Below are positions 1 to 7,629 of a DNA stretch of 64,000 nucleotides, piece by piece (position 1 is the first letter of the stretch; each line of letters starts with the position of its first letter). The notes under the pieces are model-generated. The model had not been told where the DNA came from. It did not search any database and saw nothing but the letters and a program-made list of their open reading frames with translations. The DNA is taken from the NCBI RefSeq assembly GCF_003261575.2, contig NZ_CP036175.1, positions 1,054,001-1,118,000 of the forward strand. The letters run 5' to 3'. The stretch comes from Klebsiella huaxiensis (lineage in GTDB: Bacteria; Pseudomonadota; Gammaproteobacteria; Enterobacterales; Enterobacteriaceae). A program made the position numbers and the translations under genes.

Positions 1-1
1 C

Positions 2-223
2 AGCCATATTTTCCTGGCACTGGCGACCAACGATAATAATACGCTGGATAAGAGCAATAAAATTGTCCCGGCCGATCCACAGCAAAACCGGGTGCCGCTG
101 GTGGAGAAAGCAGTCAATGGCGGCGTGTTTACCTATTACATCGGCTACGTGACGCCCGCACCCGAAAAAGCGACCAGTGGTTTGTTAACCAGTTGGGCGA
201 CCTGGGAGCTGGTTTATAATTAA
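2..223 (+). CDS. mrkF: Type 3 fimbrial minor subunit MrkF, C-terminal fragment
   Basis: The window opens inside this gene, leaving 73 codons and a TAA stop. The fragment ends in the tail typical of chaperone-usher fimbrial subunits, an alternating hydrophobic strand finishing WATWELVYN, which in such proteins forms the last beta strand and is donated to the chaperone or the next subunit. It would be exported to the periplasm and built into the surface fimbria. The assignment to MrkF rather than another pilin rests on position: in Klebsiella the mrkABCDF operon ends with mrkF beside mrkJ, and mrkJ, mrkI and mrkH follow here in the known order. The fimbrial family is fairly sure; the exact subunit is inferred from context. 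Confidence 0.75.
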   Translation, partial: SHIFLALATNDNNTLDKSNKIVPADPQQNRVPLVEKAVNGGVFTYYIGYVTPAPEKATSGLLTSWATWELVYN

Positions 224-999
224 TTCTGCAAGTAAAGTCGGACTGGTTTTCTCCCTCTCCCTGTGGGAGAGGGCCGGGTGAGGGAAATACGTCTCTGCAT
301 TTTTTATAGCGTAATATCTTCTTTAACCAGTTGCTCAATGCTGACCTCTTTCCAGTAATGCCCCTGAATAGCAAACCATTCCATCCCTTGTAACCACTTT
401 TTATGAGCCTCAGTTTCGACACCTTCAATAATGACATTATGGTGATTACGCGAAAGAAAGGTCACCAGCGCATCCATTAAAGGCCGACCAGAATCTTTTC
501 GCATTAAATGCCAGAAAAAGTTTTTATCAATTTTGACATAATCAAAATGATAACCGCGGATAGCGTTAATGCCGGCATAGCCAGAGCCGAAGTCATCAAG
601 CCACAGCGAGGTGCTTTGTGGATCGAACCAGGAGGCGAGAGCATTATTCAACAGTTTGTTGGAGTTTTCCGTGACTTCGAAATGAACACAGCCGAGTAGT
701 TCGACGATTTCTTTAATCTCCGGTCTTAGTAAAACGTTGAGAATATGATCATCGACATTAATTGTGGCTGAAATACCATTTTTGAGAAACCATTGCTTAT
801 GTTTTTCGATTAGTGCCAGTTGCTCCATAAATATGCTTTCTCGTAATCCCGAATTGGCATAGCGAAAGAAGTTTTCAGGAGAAATAGGTATATGATCAAA
901 ACGGCTCAGACACTCAACGGCGACAAGTACGCCTTGTGGGGAGAACATTTTCTGAAAGACATAACGAACTGCTATATCGCTACGTGATAAATTATGGTC

Positions 1000-1008
1000 G
1001 GAAAACAG
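1000..1008. repeat. IS1 target-site duplication, left copy
   Basis: The 9 bases GGAAAACAG stand directly left of the IS1 and recur directly right of it at 1777-1785. A 9-bp duplication is the usual size for IS1. Both copies are identical, which fits a recent insertion with no later rearrangement. Confidence 0.95.
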
Positions 1009-1063
1009 GGTGATGCTGCCAACTTACTGATTTAGTGTATGATGGTGTTTTTGAGGTGCTCCA

Positions 1064-1339
1064 GTGGCTTCTGTTTCTATCAGCTGTCCCTCCTGTTCAG
1101 CTACTGACGGGGTGGTGCGTAACGGCAGAAGCACCGCCGGACATCAGCGCTATCTCTGCTCTCACTGCCGTAAAACATGGCAACTGCAGTTCACTTACAC
1201 CGCTTCTCAACCCGGTACGCACCAGAAAATCATTGATATGGCCATGAATGGCGTTGGATGCCGGGCAACTGCCCGCATTATGGGCGTTGGCCTCAACACG
1301 ATTTTACGTCACTTAAAAAACTCAGGCCGCAGTCGGTAA
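1064..1339 (+). CDS. insA: IS1 protein InsA
   Basis: This 91-residue protein matches IS1 InsA throughout. It has an N-terminal zinc-finger-like region (CPSC near residues 9-12 and CSHC near 32-35) and a following helix-turn-helix part (GVGCRATARIMGVGLNT). InsA binds the IS1 ends and represses transposition when made alone. Ribosomes that slip back one base at the A6C run (1315-1321) continue into insB and make the fused InsAB' transposase. Confidence 0.95.
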   Translation: MASVSISCPSCSATDGVVRNGRSTAGHQRYLCSHCRKTWQLQFTYTASQPGTHQKIIDMAMNGVGCRATARIMGVGLNTILRHLKNSGRSR

Positions 1340-1761
1340 CCTCGCGCATACAGCCGGGCAGTGACGTCATCGTCTGCGCGGAAATGGACGAACAGTGGGG
1401 CTATGTCGGGGCTAAATCGCGCCAGCGCTGGCTGTTTTACGCGTATGACAGGCTCCGGAAGACGGTTGTTGCGCACGTATTCGGTGAACGCACTATGGCG
1501 ACGCTGGGGCGTCTTATGAGCCTGCTGTCACCCTTTGACGTGGTGATATGGATGACGGATGGCTGGCCGCTGTATGAATCCCGCCTGAAGGGAAAGCTGC
1601 ACGTAATCAGCAAGCGATATACGCAGCGAATTGAGCGGCATAACCTGAATCTGAGGCAGCACCTGGCACGGCTGGGACGGAAGTCGCTGTCGTTCTCAAA
1701 ATCGGTGGAGCTGCATGACAAAGTCATCGGGCATTATCTGAACATAAAACACTATCAATAA
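1258..1761 (+). CDS. insB: IS1 transposase part InsB
   Basis: This 167-codon frame overlaps insA and encodes the catalytic part of the IS1 transposase, including the segments EMDEQWGYVG, VIWMTDGW and RIERHNLNLRQ that carry the DDE-type acidic residues. It is normally expressed only as the InsAB' fusion by -1 frameshifting at 1315-1321, so the open frame's first ATG is not the functional start. The frame is intact. Confidence 0.93.
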   Translation: MPGNCPHYGRWPQHDFTSLKKLRPQSVTSRIQPGSDVIVCAEMDEQWGYVGAKSRQRWLFYAYDRLRKTVVAHVFGERTMATLGRLMSLLSPFDVVIWMTDGWPLYESRLKGKLHVISKRYTQRIERHNLNLRQHLARLGRKSLSFSKSVELHDKVIGHYLNIKHYQ

Positions 1762-1776
1762 GTTGGAGTCATTACC

Positions 1777-1785
1777 GGAAAACAG
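1777..1785. repeat. IS1 target-site duplication, right copy
   Basis: This is the second copy of GGAAAACAG (first at 1000-1008). Deleting IS1 plus one copy restores the mrkJ reading frame through this point, which shows the insertion site precisely. Confidence 0.95.
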
Positions 1786-1937
1786 AGTTGCGTTCATTAT
1801 CTCTCGTTAGAAATCAGGTCAGAGGTAAAGAGAGGATCAAATTATTATAGGTGACCTTTCTACCGATGGGAATGATTATTAAAGGCTGATTGCCAATGAA
1901 TTATCGGGTTTTGATTGGTCACCTGCATATTTTGTTC

Positions 1938-2522
1938 TCAACAATGATACATGTTGACTATTCTTGCATGCATTATCCGTGAGCTATTCATTCCGAGTTT
2001 TTTCATAATGTGAACCTTATGGCTATGTACCGTTTTATGATCAATATTGAGGAGTACGGCGATTCTTTTATTGTTGTTGCAGGCGATAATTAACTCCAGA
2101 ACCTGAAGTTCCCTGGCTGTCAGCTTTCGCTGAGTACATAAACCCTGGCTGCCGCTGGCAGTTAGAGGACGATTGATGATGGCTGAGAAATCAGATAAGG
2201 AGGATTTTTCCGTCAAAATCAATAAGTTTTCCAGGTCAATAAGCTCACGACATAAGCTGGCGAGTTCGTTTTTTACAATCAAAACCCGCATTGAGCAGTG
2301 CGCGAGGTGCATGCGTAGCGTGTTGAGTAATGCGACCGTCGTGGCTACAGAGATATCCTTATGGATGAGGTTAACAATAACAGTATCCGCCAGAGGGAGA
2401 TGGGCACCCGTAACAATATCCTGGAGGCTTAGGGGGGTGACATATTTCTCATTATCAACCAGGTAATCCTGGATTGATCGCCCGATGATATTGTCATCGG
2501 TGTAAAGTAATATACTTTCCAA
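1938..2522 (-). CDS. mrkI: LuxR-type regulator of type 3 fimbriae, MrkI
   Basis: This 194-residue protein ends in a LuxR/FixJ-type helix-turn-helix (about residues 133-180: KLTARELQVLELI, then IDHKTVHSHKVHIMKKLGM). The N-terminal 130 residues resemble a response-regulator-like fold but I see no clear phospho-acceptor pattern. It lies 5 bp downstream of mrkH on the same strand, matching the Klebsiella mrkHI pair. In K. pneumoniae MrkI acts with MrkH to control mrkABCDF. The gene looks intact. The reading is firm for the domain and strong for the name, given the neighbours mrkH and mrkJ. Confidence 0.9.
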   Translation of the reverse strand: MESILLYTDDNIIGRSIQDYLVDNEKYVTPLSLQDIVTGAHLPLADTVIVNLIHKDISVATTVALLNTLRMHLAHCSMRVLIVKNELASLCRELIDLENLLILTEKSSLSDFSAIINRPLTASGSQGLCTQRKLTARELQVLELIIACNNNKRIAVLLNIDHKTVHSHKVHIMKKLGMNSSRIMHARIVNMYHC

Positions 2523-2527
2523 TGTCT

Positions 2528-3229
2528 TTAGACTCTCTTTTTTCTCTTGGCTTCCATAATCAAGTCGAGCAGCATTTTCTCTATTCTCTTCTTGTTATCA
2601 AGATGGCGAAATGTAAATTGGCAAGAAATCTGGTAGTAGCTTTCACGCTCCTCGTTATCATCTAAAGTCACCATAACGACATTCTTTATAACCAAATCTA
2701 CGGTAATCTCACCATATTCGGCGAGTGCCAGAATGGCGTTCTTGAGAACGGCATTGTGGCTGAGGAATTTCAGATTGGGGTTTTTAGTCATTAATGCGCA
2801 ACCGCCGTCTGAAATGTCTTTGATCTCGAAAAGATAGTTTTCGCCATTCTTATGTCGGCCATGGCAGAAAAACTCATGTTCGTGGCGAAGACGGAACCGG
2901 GGATCGCGGCGGCGTTGCACCACCTGGATACATTCGGGTAAGGTAAATGCGACCTTATTGCATTTTCCCTCGCTATACGCATAATTTTTCTTTAACACCG
3001 CGCTGAATTCGATTTTTCCTGAATCACTATGCAAAATAAATTTAACTTTATGCCCTGGAGGGATTTTGCTGGTGGTTGAGATATGGAATTCGGCAAAATC
3101 CACGCGCGTTAGCTGAGTAATAGTGCTTTTGTTATTAACAAATACTTCTATCTCTGCTTGCTTTCGGAGTTCTTCCCTGAAAATAGCAATAATTTCATAC
3201 TTACTGGTCTTTATCGTTCCCTCTATCAT
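2528..3229 (-). CDS. mrkH: c-di-GMP-responsive PilZ activator MrkH
   Basis: MrkH (233 residues) binds c-di-GMP and then activates the type 3 fimbriae promoter of mrkA. The C-terminal PilZ domain shows both binding motifs: the arginine cluster RRRDPRFR at about 106-113 and DISDGG at 138-143. The N-terminal half is the YcgR-like flanking domain. The length agrees with the K. pneumoniae protein as I recall it. It is first in the mrkH-mrkI pair. With mrkJ broken by IS1, the phosphodiesterase that normally limits the MrkH ligand is missing, so MrkH may be more active in this strain (inference). Confidence 0.95.
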   Translation of the reverse strand: MIEGTIKTSKYEIIAIFREELRKQAEIEVFVNNKSTITQLTRVDFAEFHISTTSKIPPGHKVKFILHSDSGKIEFSAVLKKNYAYSEGKCNKVAFTLPECIQVVQRRRDPRFRLRHEHEFFCHGRHKNGENYLFEIKDISDGGCALMTKNPNLKFLSHNAVLKNAILALAEYGEITVDLVIKNVVMVTLDDNEERESYYQISCQFTFRHLDNKKRIEKMLLDLIMEAKRKKRV

Positions 3230-3434
3230 GTGAAATCCTTGTGAAAGTTATTGTGTCTGGTTGATTTTTTTATATGGCAATACAAACATTCTGATTGTGT
3301 TAATCAGATGTTTTTATGAGCATTTGATGTTATTAGCTATCTTTATCGCTAAATTGATTTGTATAAACTTTGAATGAGATGTTGTTTTTCCTGTAATCAA
3401 GAGTTAGAAAAATTTGATGAAACAAAAACGACAG

Positions 3435-3455
3435 AAGCCTCCAATAAGGAGGCTT
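3435..3455 (-). terminator. Hairpin, possible terminator of leftward transcripts
   Basis: An 8-bp perfect stem AAGCCTCC/GGAGGCTT closes a 5-base loop. Read on the minus strand, a T-rich run follows after a few bases. It could stop transcription coming from pdxI before mrkH. Confidence 0.4.
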
Positions 3456-3481
3456 GTCAAAAAGTATGAAACTATGCTGTG

Positions 3482-3606
3482 TATACCCGTCATACTTCAA
3501 GTTGCTTATGTGTTGGCTACGCTCGTTCACCCCAGTCACATAGTTATCTATGCTCCTGGGGACTCACTCCCTTGCCGCCTTTAAGCAACTCGAATTATTT
3601 AGGGTA
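3482..3606. repeat. ERIC (IRU) element, near full length
   Basis: The stretch starts TATACCCGTCATACTTCAAG and ends with CAACTCGAATTATTTAGGGTA, the two imperfectly inverted ends of the enterobacterial repetitive intergenic consensus. The centre contains the CCCAGTCAC and CTCCTGGGGACTCAC segments. Its length of about 125 bp fits the usual 126-127 bp. Confidence 0.9.
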
Positions 3607-3695
3607 TTTAGGGTTATCCGTCAGAGAATAACGCTAATTTGTAGGATGTATAGTGCCTGTGGCTTTAAGGTAATTCCAGGCAAATATTGAGGAGA

Positions 3696-3727
3696 AGGCT
3701 TCTGCGAATATCGATCCGCAGAAGCCT
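3696..3727 (-). terminator. Long hairpin after pdxI
   Basis: An 11-bp perfect stem (AGGCTTCTGCG with CGCAGAAGCCT) around a 10-base loop sits 4 bases beyond the pdxI stop. No strong T-run follows, so it may stabilise the mRNA end or work as a weak terminator. Confidence 0.45.
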
Positions 3728-3731
3728 GAAA

Positions 3732-4604
3732 TCAGGAGTGGGGCTGGAGATTATCCAGAATGGCTAACGCTTCTGGTGGAAGCGTTAATTGCGCGGCGGC
3801 AAGATTCTCGTGCAGATGCTGTAGCGAGGAGGTACCCGGAATGAGCAGGATATTCGGCGAGCGCTGTAGCAGCCAGGCCAGCGCGACCTGCATTGGCGTG
3901 GCGTCCAAAGCTGCGGCGACGTCATTAAGCTCTTGCGCCTGCAGCGGCGTGAAACCGCCGAGCGGGAAGAACGGCACCCAGGCGATATTCTGCGCCGCAA
4001 GTGCATCGATAAGCGGATCATCCTGACGATTCGCGACATTATATTGGTTCTGCACGCAGACGATGGGCGTGAGTTTTTGTGCATCCGCCACCTGTTTAGC
4101 GGTGACGTTACTTAGCCCGATATGGCGAATTAACCCGCGCTCTTTAAGCTCCAGCAGCGTGGTTAATGGCCCTTCCAGCGAACCTTCGACCGGGCCATGA
4201 GCGCTGAGCATACTGCGCAGATTCACCACCTCCAGAACGTCAAGGCCCAGATTGCGCAGGTTATCTTCCACCGCCTGGGTCAGTTCTGCGGGGGACATCG
4301 CAGGCAACCAATTGCCTTTTTCATCACGGCGAGCGCTGACTTTGGTGACGATGCATAGCTCGTCAGAATAGGGATGTAGCGCTTTGCGAATCAGTTGATT
4401 AGTGACATGCGGGCCGTAAAAATCGGAGGTATCGATGTGATTAACTCCCGAGGCGACGGCTTCTTGCAGCACGCGGATAGCCGTCTCAGGATCTTTTGGC
4501 TGACCAAAGACGCCCGGTCCTGCAAGCTGCATTGCCCCGTATCCCAGGCGATAAACCTGACGATCGCCTAAGGTGCCGGTTCCGGATAATTGTACGCTGG
4601 ACAT
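3732..4604 (-). CDS. pdxI: Pyridoxal reductase-like aldo/keto reductase PdxI (YdbC)
   Basis: The 290-residue product closely follows E. coli YdbC, characterised as the NADPH-dependent pyridoxal reductase PdxI of vitamin B6 salvage. The aldo/keto reductase barrel shows Asp58 and Tyr63 in HIDTSDFYG and Lys88 in IVTKVS. The usual fourth catalytic residue, a His, is Asn128 here (VVNLR), as in YdbC. I chose the ATG at 4604 because AGGGGG stands just before it and the protein then starts like YdbC (MSSVQLSG); a longer frame to 4745 overlaps the end of yqeG and is unlikely. It lies downstream of yqeG on the same strand, a position where I do not know ydbC in E. coli. Confidence 0.88.
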   Translation of the reverse strand: MSSVQLSGTGTLGDRQVYRLGYGAMQLAGPGVFGQPKDPETAIRVLQEAVASGVNHIDTSDFYGPHVTNQLIRKALHPYSDELCIVTKVSARRDEKGNWLPAMSPAELTQAVEDNLRNLGLDVLEVVNLRSMLSAHGPVEGSLEGPLTTLLELKERGLIRHIGLSNVTAKQVADAQKLTPIVCVQNQYNVANRQDDPLIDALAAQNIAWVPFFPLGGFTPLQAQELNDVAAALDATPMQVALAWLLQRSPNILLIPGTSSLQHLHENLAAAQLTLPPEALAILDNLQPHS

Positions 4605-4717
4605 AGAAACTCCCCCTGATGGTGTGCAGGCTCTAAGTGTATGCCCGTCAGGAGGATTGGGGAGATAAGAATATTGGCAGAAAGTGCGGCGAAAGAGAGC
4701 CTTCGCCGCACGGGGGA

Positions 4718-5947
4718 TCAACTGAAGAACATCACCGAAACGCACAGCAAACCGATGACCAGGGTAATAAAGTTACCCACTGAGCGGTGAGGCTTTAGCG
4801 CTGGAATAAGGTAGGTCGACAGGGTCGGCATGATAAACAGAATCATCGCGATGAGTGGACCGCTGATGGCATAAATCATCGAGATAGCGTTGGGATTGAT
4901 AAAGCAGACGACAAAGGTTAGCGTCGAAACCAGCAGGATCGACATCGCCCGATTAAACGCGCGGCTTTTACGAATGCCAATCTGGCCGAGCGACGTCTTG
5001 ACGATTTCACTGGCCCCTTCAATCACCCCAAAATAAGTGCCGAGGAACGACTTCGACATTGCCACTACCGCCACGATAATCCCGGTGACCGCCAGCCATG
5101 CCGGTGAGCCTGGCATCATCGACAACGCGGAGAGAATGGTCACCCCTTCGTTACGAGCGGTCTCAATATAAGTTGTCGGTATCGACAGCAAGCAGCTAAA
5201 AACGAAAAACAGTACGCTAGCGCAGATGAGGGTGTAGGCCACCTTCATGATTTTTTTGCATTTACCCATGGCCTGCTCGCCGTATTTCTCCTGCTGATCG
5301 ATAGCAAAAGTCGAAATAATTGGCGTATGGCTAAAAGCGAAAACCATCACGGGAATGGAGATCCAGATTTGGTGGAACGTGTGCGAGGTCAGTTGCATTT
5401 GACTGGTCAGATACTCCGGCTGCCAACTGCCAATCAGATAGATGGAGAGGAACAGGAAGCAGGCGATCAGCGGGAACACTAAAAAACCCATCACTTTGAT
5501 AGTGATATGGCGGCCCATCAAAAAGATCAGATTGAGCACTAGCACCACGCTCAGGCTGAGCAGCGCCCGCACGCCAGGCGTAATGGGCACATGCCTGGCT
5601 AACTGCTCGGCCAGCGAGTTAGTGATGGCGACGGCATAGATCAGGATGACCACGAAAAAGGCGAGGAAATAGAGCCCGGTAATCAGGTTACCGATCTTTT
5701 TTCCGTAATAGTGATTAACAGCCCCGGTAATGCCAGCGCCTGGGGCGATTTTGGCGGAGAGAATGAACTGGCTCAGTGCTTTATGCGGCCAGTAAGTTAG
5801 CGGCCAGGCGACCAGTGCGGTGATGAACAGAACGATAGCGCCAGCGGATCCCAGTTGGATCGGCAAGAATAACGTGCCAGCGCCTACAGCAGTGCCATAT
5901 AAGGCAAAACTCCAAAGAGTTTCTTCTTTAGACCAAATTTTAGACAT
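4718..5947 (-). CDS. yqeG: HAAAP-family amino acid permease YqeG
   Basis: This 409-residue inner-membrane protein has about 11 hydrophobic segments and belongs to the hydroxy/aromatic amino acid permease family with SdaC and TdcC. Family hallmarks include ALYGTAVGAGTLFLPI at the N terminus, IPVMVFAFSHTPIIS in the middle and SKSFLGTYFG. It is almost residue for residue like E. coli YqeG. The substrate is probably serine or a related amino acid (family inference). It lies near yqeF as in E. coli, with the PACE/LysR pair between them. Confidence 0.92.
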   Translation of the reverse strand: MSKIWSKEETLWSFALYGTAVGAGTLFLPIQLGSAGAIVLFITALVAWPLTYWPHKALSQFILSAKIAPGAGITGAVNHYYGKKIGNLITGLYFLAFFVVILIYAVAITNSLAEQLARHVPITPGVRALLSLSVVLVLNLIFLMGRHITIKVMGFLVFPLIACFLFLSIYLIGSWQPEYLTSQMQLTSHTFHQIWISIPVMVFAFSHTPIISTFAIDQQEKYGEQAMGKCKKIMKVAYTLICASVLFFVFSCLLSIPTTYIETARNEGVTILSALSMMPGSPAWLAVTGIIVAVVAMSKSFLGTYFGVIEGASEIVKTSLGQIGIRKSRAFNRAMSILLVSTLTFVVCFINPNAISMIYAISGPLIAMILFIMPTLSTYLIPALKPHRSVGNFITLVIGLLCVSVMFFS

Positions 5948-6084
5948 TATGCGACTTTATCAACCAGAAAACGAACAAAAAGGAGTGCAATTTATCACAT
6001 TTATGATTCGTCTGCGGCGATAGTTTCTGGTGGATAAATGAAGCGGCGGATCGTCGATTAACGTACCGGCGATCCGTCAAAAGG

Positions 6085-6546
6085 TTAGCTACGGGCGATA
6101 ATGCGTTGCTGGCGATGCTTGAAGACGCGCTCGCGCAGCGTATCCCAGACCCAGTTAAACGCCATGGTGTAGGGCAGGAAGAACAGCATAAAGCCGATTT
6201 CCAGCATAAATGCCTGCAACAGCGAGACGCCGAGCACCAGCGCGACGAGGGTTACGCCGATGATGATAAAACCCGACTCAAAGCCGATTGCGTGTAGTGC
6301 ACGGACGCGCAGGTTACGCACCACGCGCGACACCGGCCACAGGCGGTCGAAAATGGTGTTATAGATGATGTTCCAGATCATCGCGACAGTCGCCAGCAGA
6401 ATACTCAGTCCGCCCATCTCAACGACCGAACGCTGCATCAGCCATGCGGCAGTAGGGGCGAGAATCAGAGTCGCGAGACCTTCAAAGCTGATCGCGTGGA
6501 TGACGCGTTCCGTCAGCGTTTTACGCTGTACGTTATGTTGTTGCAT
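6085..6546 (-). CDS. PACE-family multidrug/biocide efflux protein
   Basis: The 153-residue protein has four membrane helices arranged as two bacterial transmembrane pair units. Each unit starts with the family pattern (RVIHAISFEG near residue 14; RALHAIGFESG near 83) and has a W-N/F-D type motif (WNIIYNTIFDRLWP; FNWVWDTLRE). AceI of Acinetobacter, the founding member, exports chlorhexidine, and others export short-chain diamines. The gene points away from a LysR regulator starting 96 bp upstream of it, the usual arrangement for this family, so that regulator is its likely controller. Start at the ATG at 6546. Confidence 0.85.
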   Translation of the reverse strand: MQQHNVQRKTLTERVIHAISFEGLATLILAPTAAWLMQRSVVEMGGLSILLATVAMIWNIIYNTIFDRLWPVSRVVRNLRVRALHAIGFESGFIIIGVTLVALVLGVSLLQAFMLEIGFMLFFLPYTMAFNWVWDTLRERVFKHRQQRIIARS

Positions 6547-6642
6547 GGCTTGTTACCTCTGGCCTTAATAAGAATTTACCCGGTATTTTATGGAAAAATA
6601 TGATAAACAAAAGATAGTACCCATCGATAAAGTAGATAGTTC

Positions 6643-7512
6643 ATGCGCTATTCTCCCGAAGCCTTAACCGCTTTTGTCGAAACCGTCGCCTGCGGTTCGT
6701 TTTCCGCTGCGGCGAGGCGGCTGCGGAAAAGTCAGTCCACCATCAGTACGGCGATTGCTAACCTGGAAGCCGATCTTGGCGTGACGCTCTTCGATCGCAG
6801 CTCCCGGCAACCGACGCTCACGCCGCAGGGTGAACAGGTACTGAGCTATGTCAAAGCCATTCTGGCGGCCAGCGACAGGCTGGATGAGCTGGCGATTTCG
6901 CTCTCCGGTAAAACGGAGGCACGGCTGACTTTTGTGCTTTCCGATACGCTGCATCCCGATGTGCTTGAAGATCTGCTGGCGCAGTTTGACCGCCGTTTTC
7001 CACATACCGAATTTGAGTGCCTGATTGGTGAAGATGAGGATGTTGTCGACCTGCTGCAAAAAGAGCGCGCGCAGGTGGGGCTGATTGAGGCCAGGGATAG
7101 CTACCCGACGGACATCGGCAGTATCCGGTTGCCGATGCAAACCGAAATGGCCATCTTTGTTGCTCCCCGGCACCCGCTGGCGACTCAGGGCAGGGTGACC
7201 CGGGATGAGCTACTCAGCTGGCGCGAGCTGCGCCTGAGCACCTATCTGGAAAATAGTGCGGAACCCGCGCGCGGATTAGTATGGTCAGCGCCTAACTATC
7301 TGCTGCTGTTCAGCATGGCGGCTCAGGGACTGGGATGGTGTATTTTGCCCAGCGCGCTGGTGCAGGAGTTTGCTGGTAGCGGCAGCCTGGTGGCGCTGGA
7401 TATTGCCGGTTGGCCACGGGTGATTTCCACCGATTTACTGTGGAATAAAAAAGCGCCGCCAGGAGAAGCGGGAAGCTGGCTGCGCCAGCATCTACAAGGA
7501 CATGGGGGCTAA
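6643..7512 (+). CDS. LysR-family transcriptional regulator, divergent from PACE gene
   Basis: At 289 residues this is a standard LysR regulator: an N-terminal winged helix-turn-helix (about 5-60, with CGSFSAAARRLRKSQSTISTAI) and a periplasmic-binding-like effector domain after residue 90. It is transcribed away from the PACE efflux gene with a 96-bp AT-rich gap that should hold both promoters and the operator. Control of that efflux gene is inferred from the layout. The effector is unknown. The ribosome site before the ATG is weak. Confidence 0.85.
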   Translation: MRYSPEALTAFVETVACGSFSAAARRLRKSQSTISTAIANLEADLGVTLFDRSSRQPTLTPQGEQVLSYVKAILAASDRLDELAISLSGKTEARLTFVLSDTLHPDVLEDLLAQFDRRFPHTEFECLIGEDEDVVDLLQKERAQVGLIEARDSYPTDIGSIRLPMQTEMAIFVAPRHPLATQGRVTRDELLSWRELRLSTYLENSAEPARGLVWSAPNYLLLFSMAAQGLGWCILPSALVQEFAGSGSLVALDIAGWPRVISTDLLWNKKAPPGEAGSWLRQHLQGHGG

Positions 7513-7629
7513 AATCGCCCATAATCTTTGTGATTCCACTCACTTTTTTTAAACAATTGCGAAAATTTTTGATAACAATTCACTACTATGATGCTGTTTC
7601 TTTGCGCAGAGGCAGAGCAGGGGTAGAGG

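Larger units (their letters stand above)
1009..1776 (+). mobile_element. IS1: Insertion sequence IS1, complete
   Basis: The element is exactly 768 bp, the canonical IS1 length. It begins GGTGATGCTGCC and ends GGAGTCATTACC, the known imperfect terminal inverted repeats. It carries insA and overlapping insB with the A6C slippery heptamer at 1315-1321 used for programmed -1 frameshifting to make the InsAB' transposase. It is flanked by identical 9-bp duplications and lies opposite in direction to mrkJ, which it interrupts. Both frames are intact, so it is likely still mobile. Confidence 0.98.
304..1797 (-). pseudogene. mrkJ: mrkJ, EAL c-di-GMP phosphodiesterase, disrupted by IS1
   Basis: Joining the sequence on the two sides of the IS1 and removing one copy of the 9-bp duplication restores one open frame of about 238 codons, starting at the ATG at 1797-1795 (MNATLFSDHN). 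The body is an EAL-domain phosphodiesterase that cleaves c-di-GMP to pGpG. The signature reads ECL instead of EAL, followed by EVTEN, LDDFGSGY, KIDKNF and EGVET, so the metal and catalytic residues look present. IS1 cuts after about the seventh codon. The remaining 214-codon frame (948-304) could only start at an internal ATG and would lack 24 residues including the first strand of the EAL fold; a TAA in the IS1 end (1026-1024) blocks read-in in this frame. In Klebsiella MrkJ lowers c-di-GMP and represses type 3 fimbriae. It is probably inactive here. Confidence 0.88.
3230..3731. other. mrkH-pdxI intergenic region
   Basis: No gene is supported here. The half nearest mrkH is AT-rich and should hold the mrkHI promoter. 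The rest contains a hairpin at 3435-3455, an ERIC element at 3482-3606 and a long hairpin just after the pdxI stop (3696-3727). The short open frame on the minus strand across 3333-3539 is partly ERIC sequence and is not credible. Confidence 0.7.

Noticed and set aside
3333..3539. 68-codon frame on the minus strand upstream of mrkH
   Set aside because: Part of it is ERIC sequence, and there is no ribosome site or recognisable protein.
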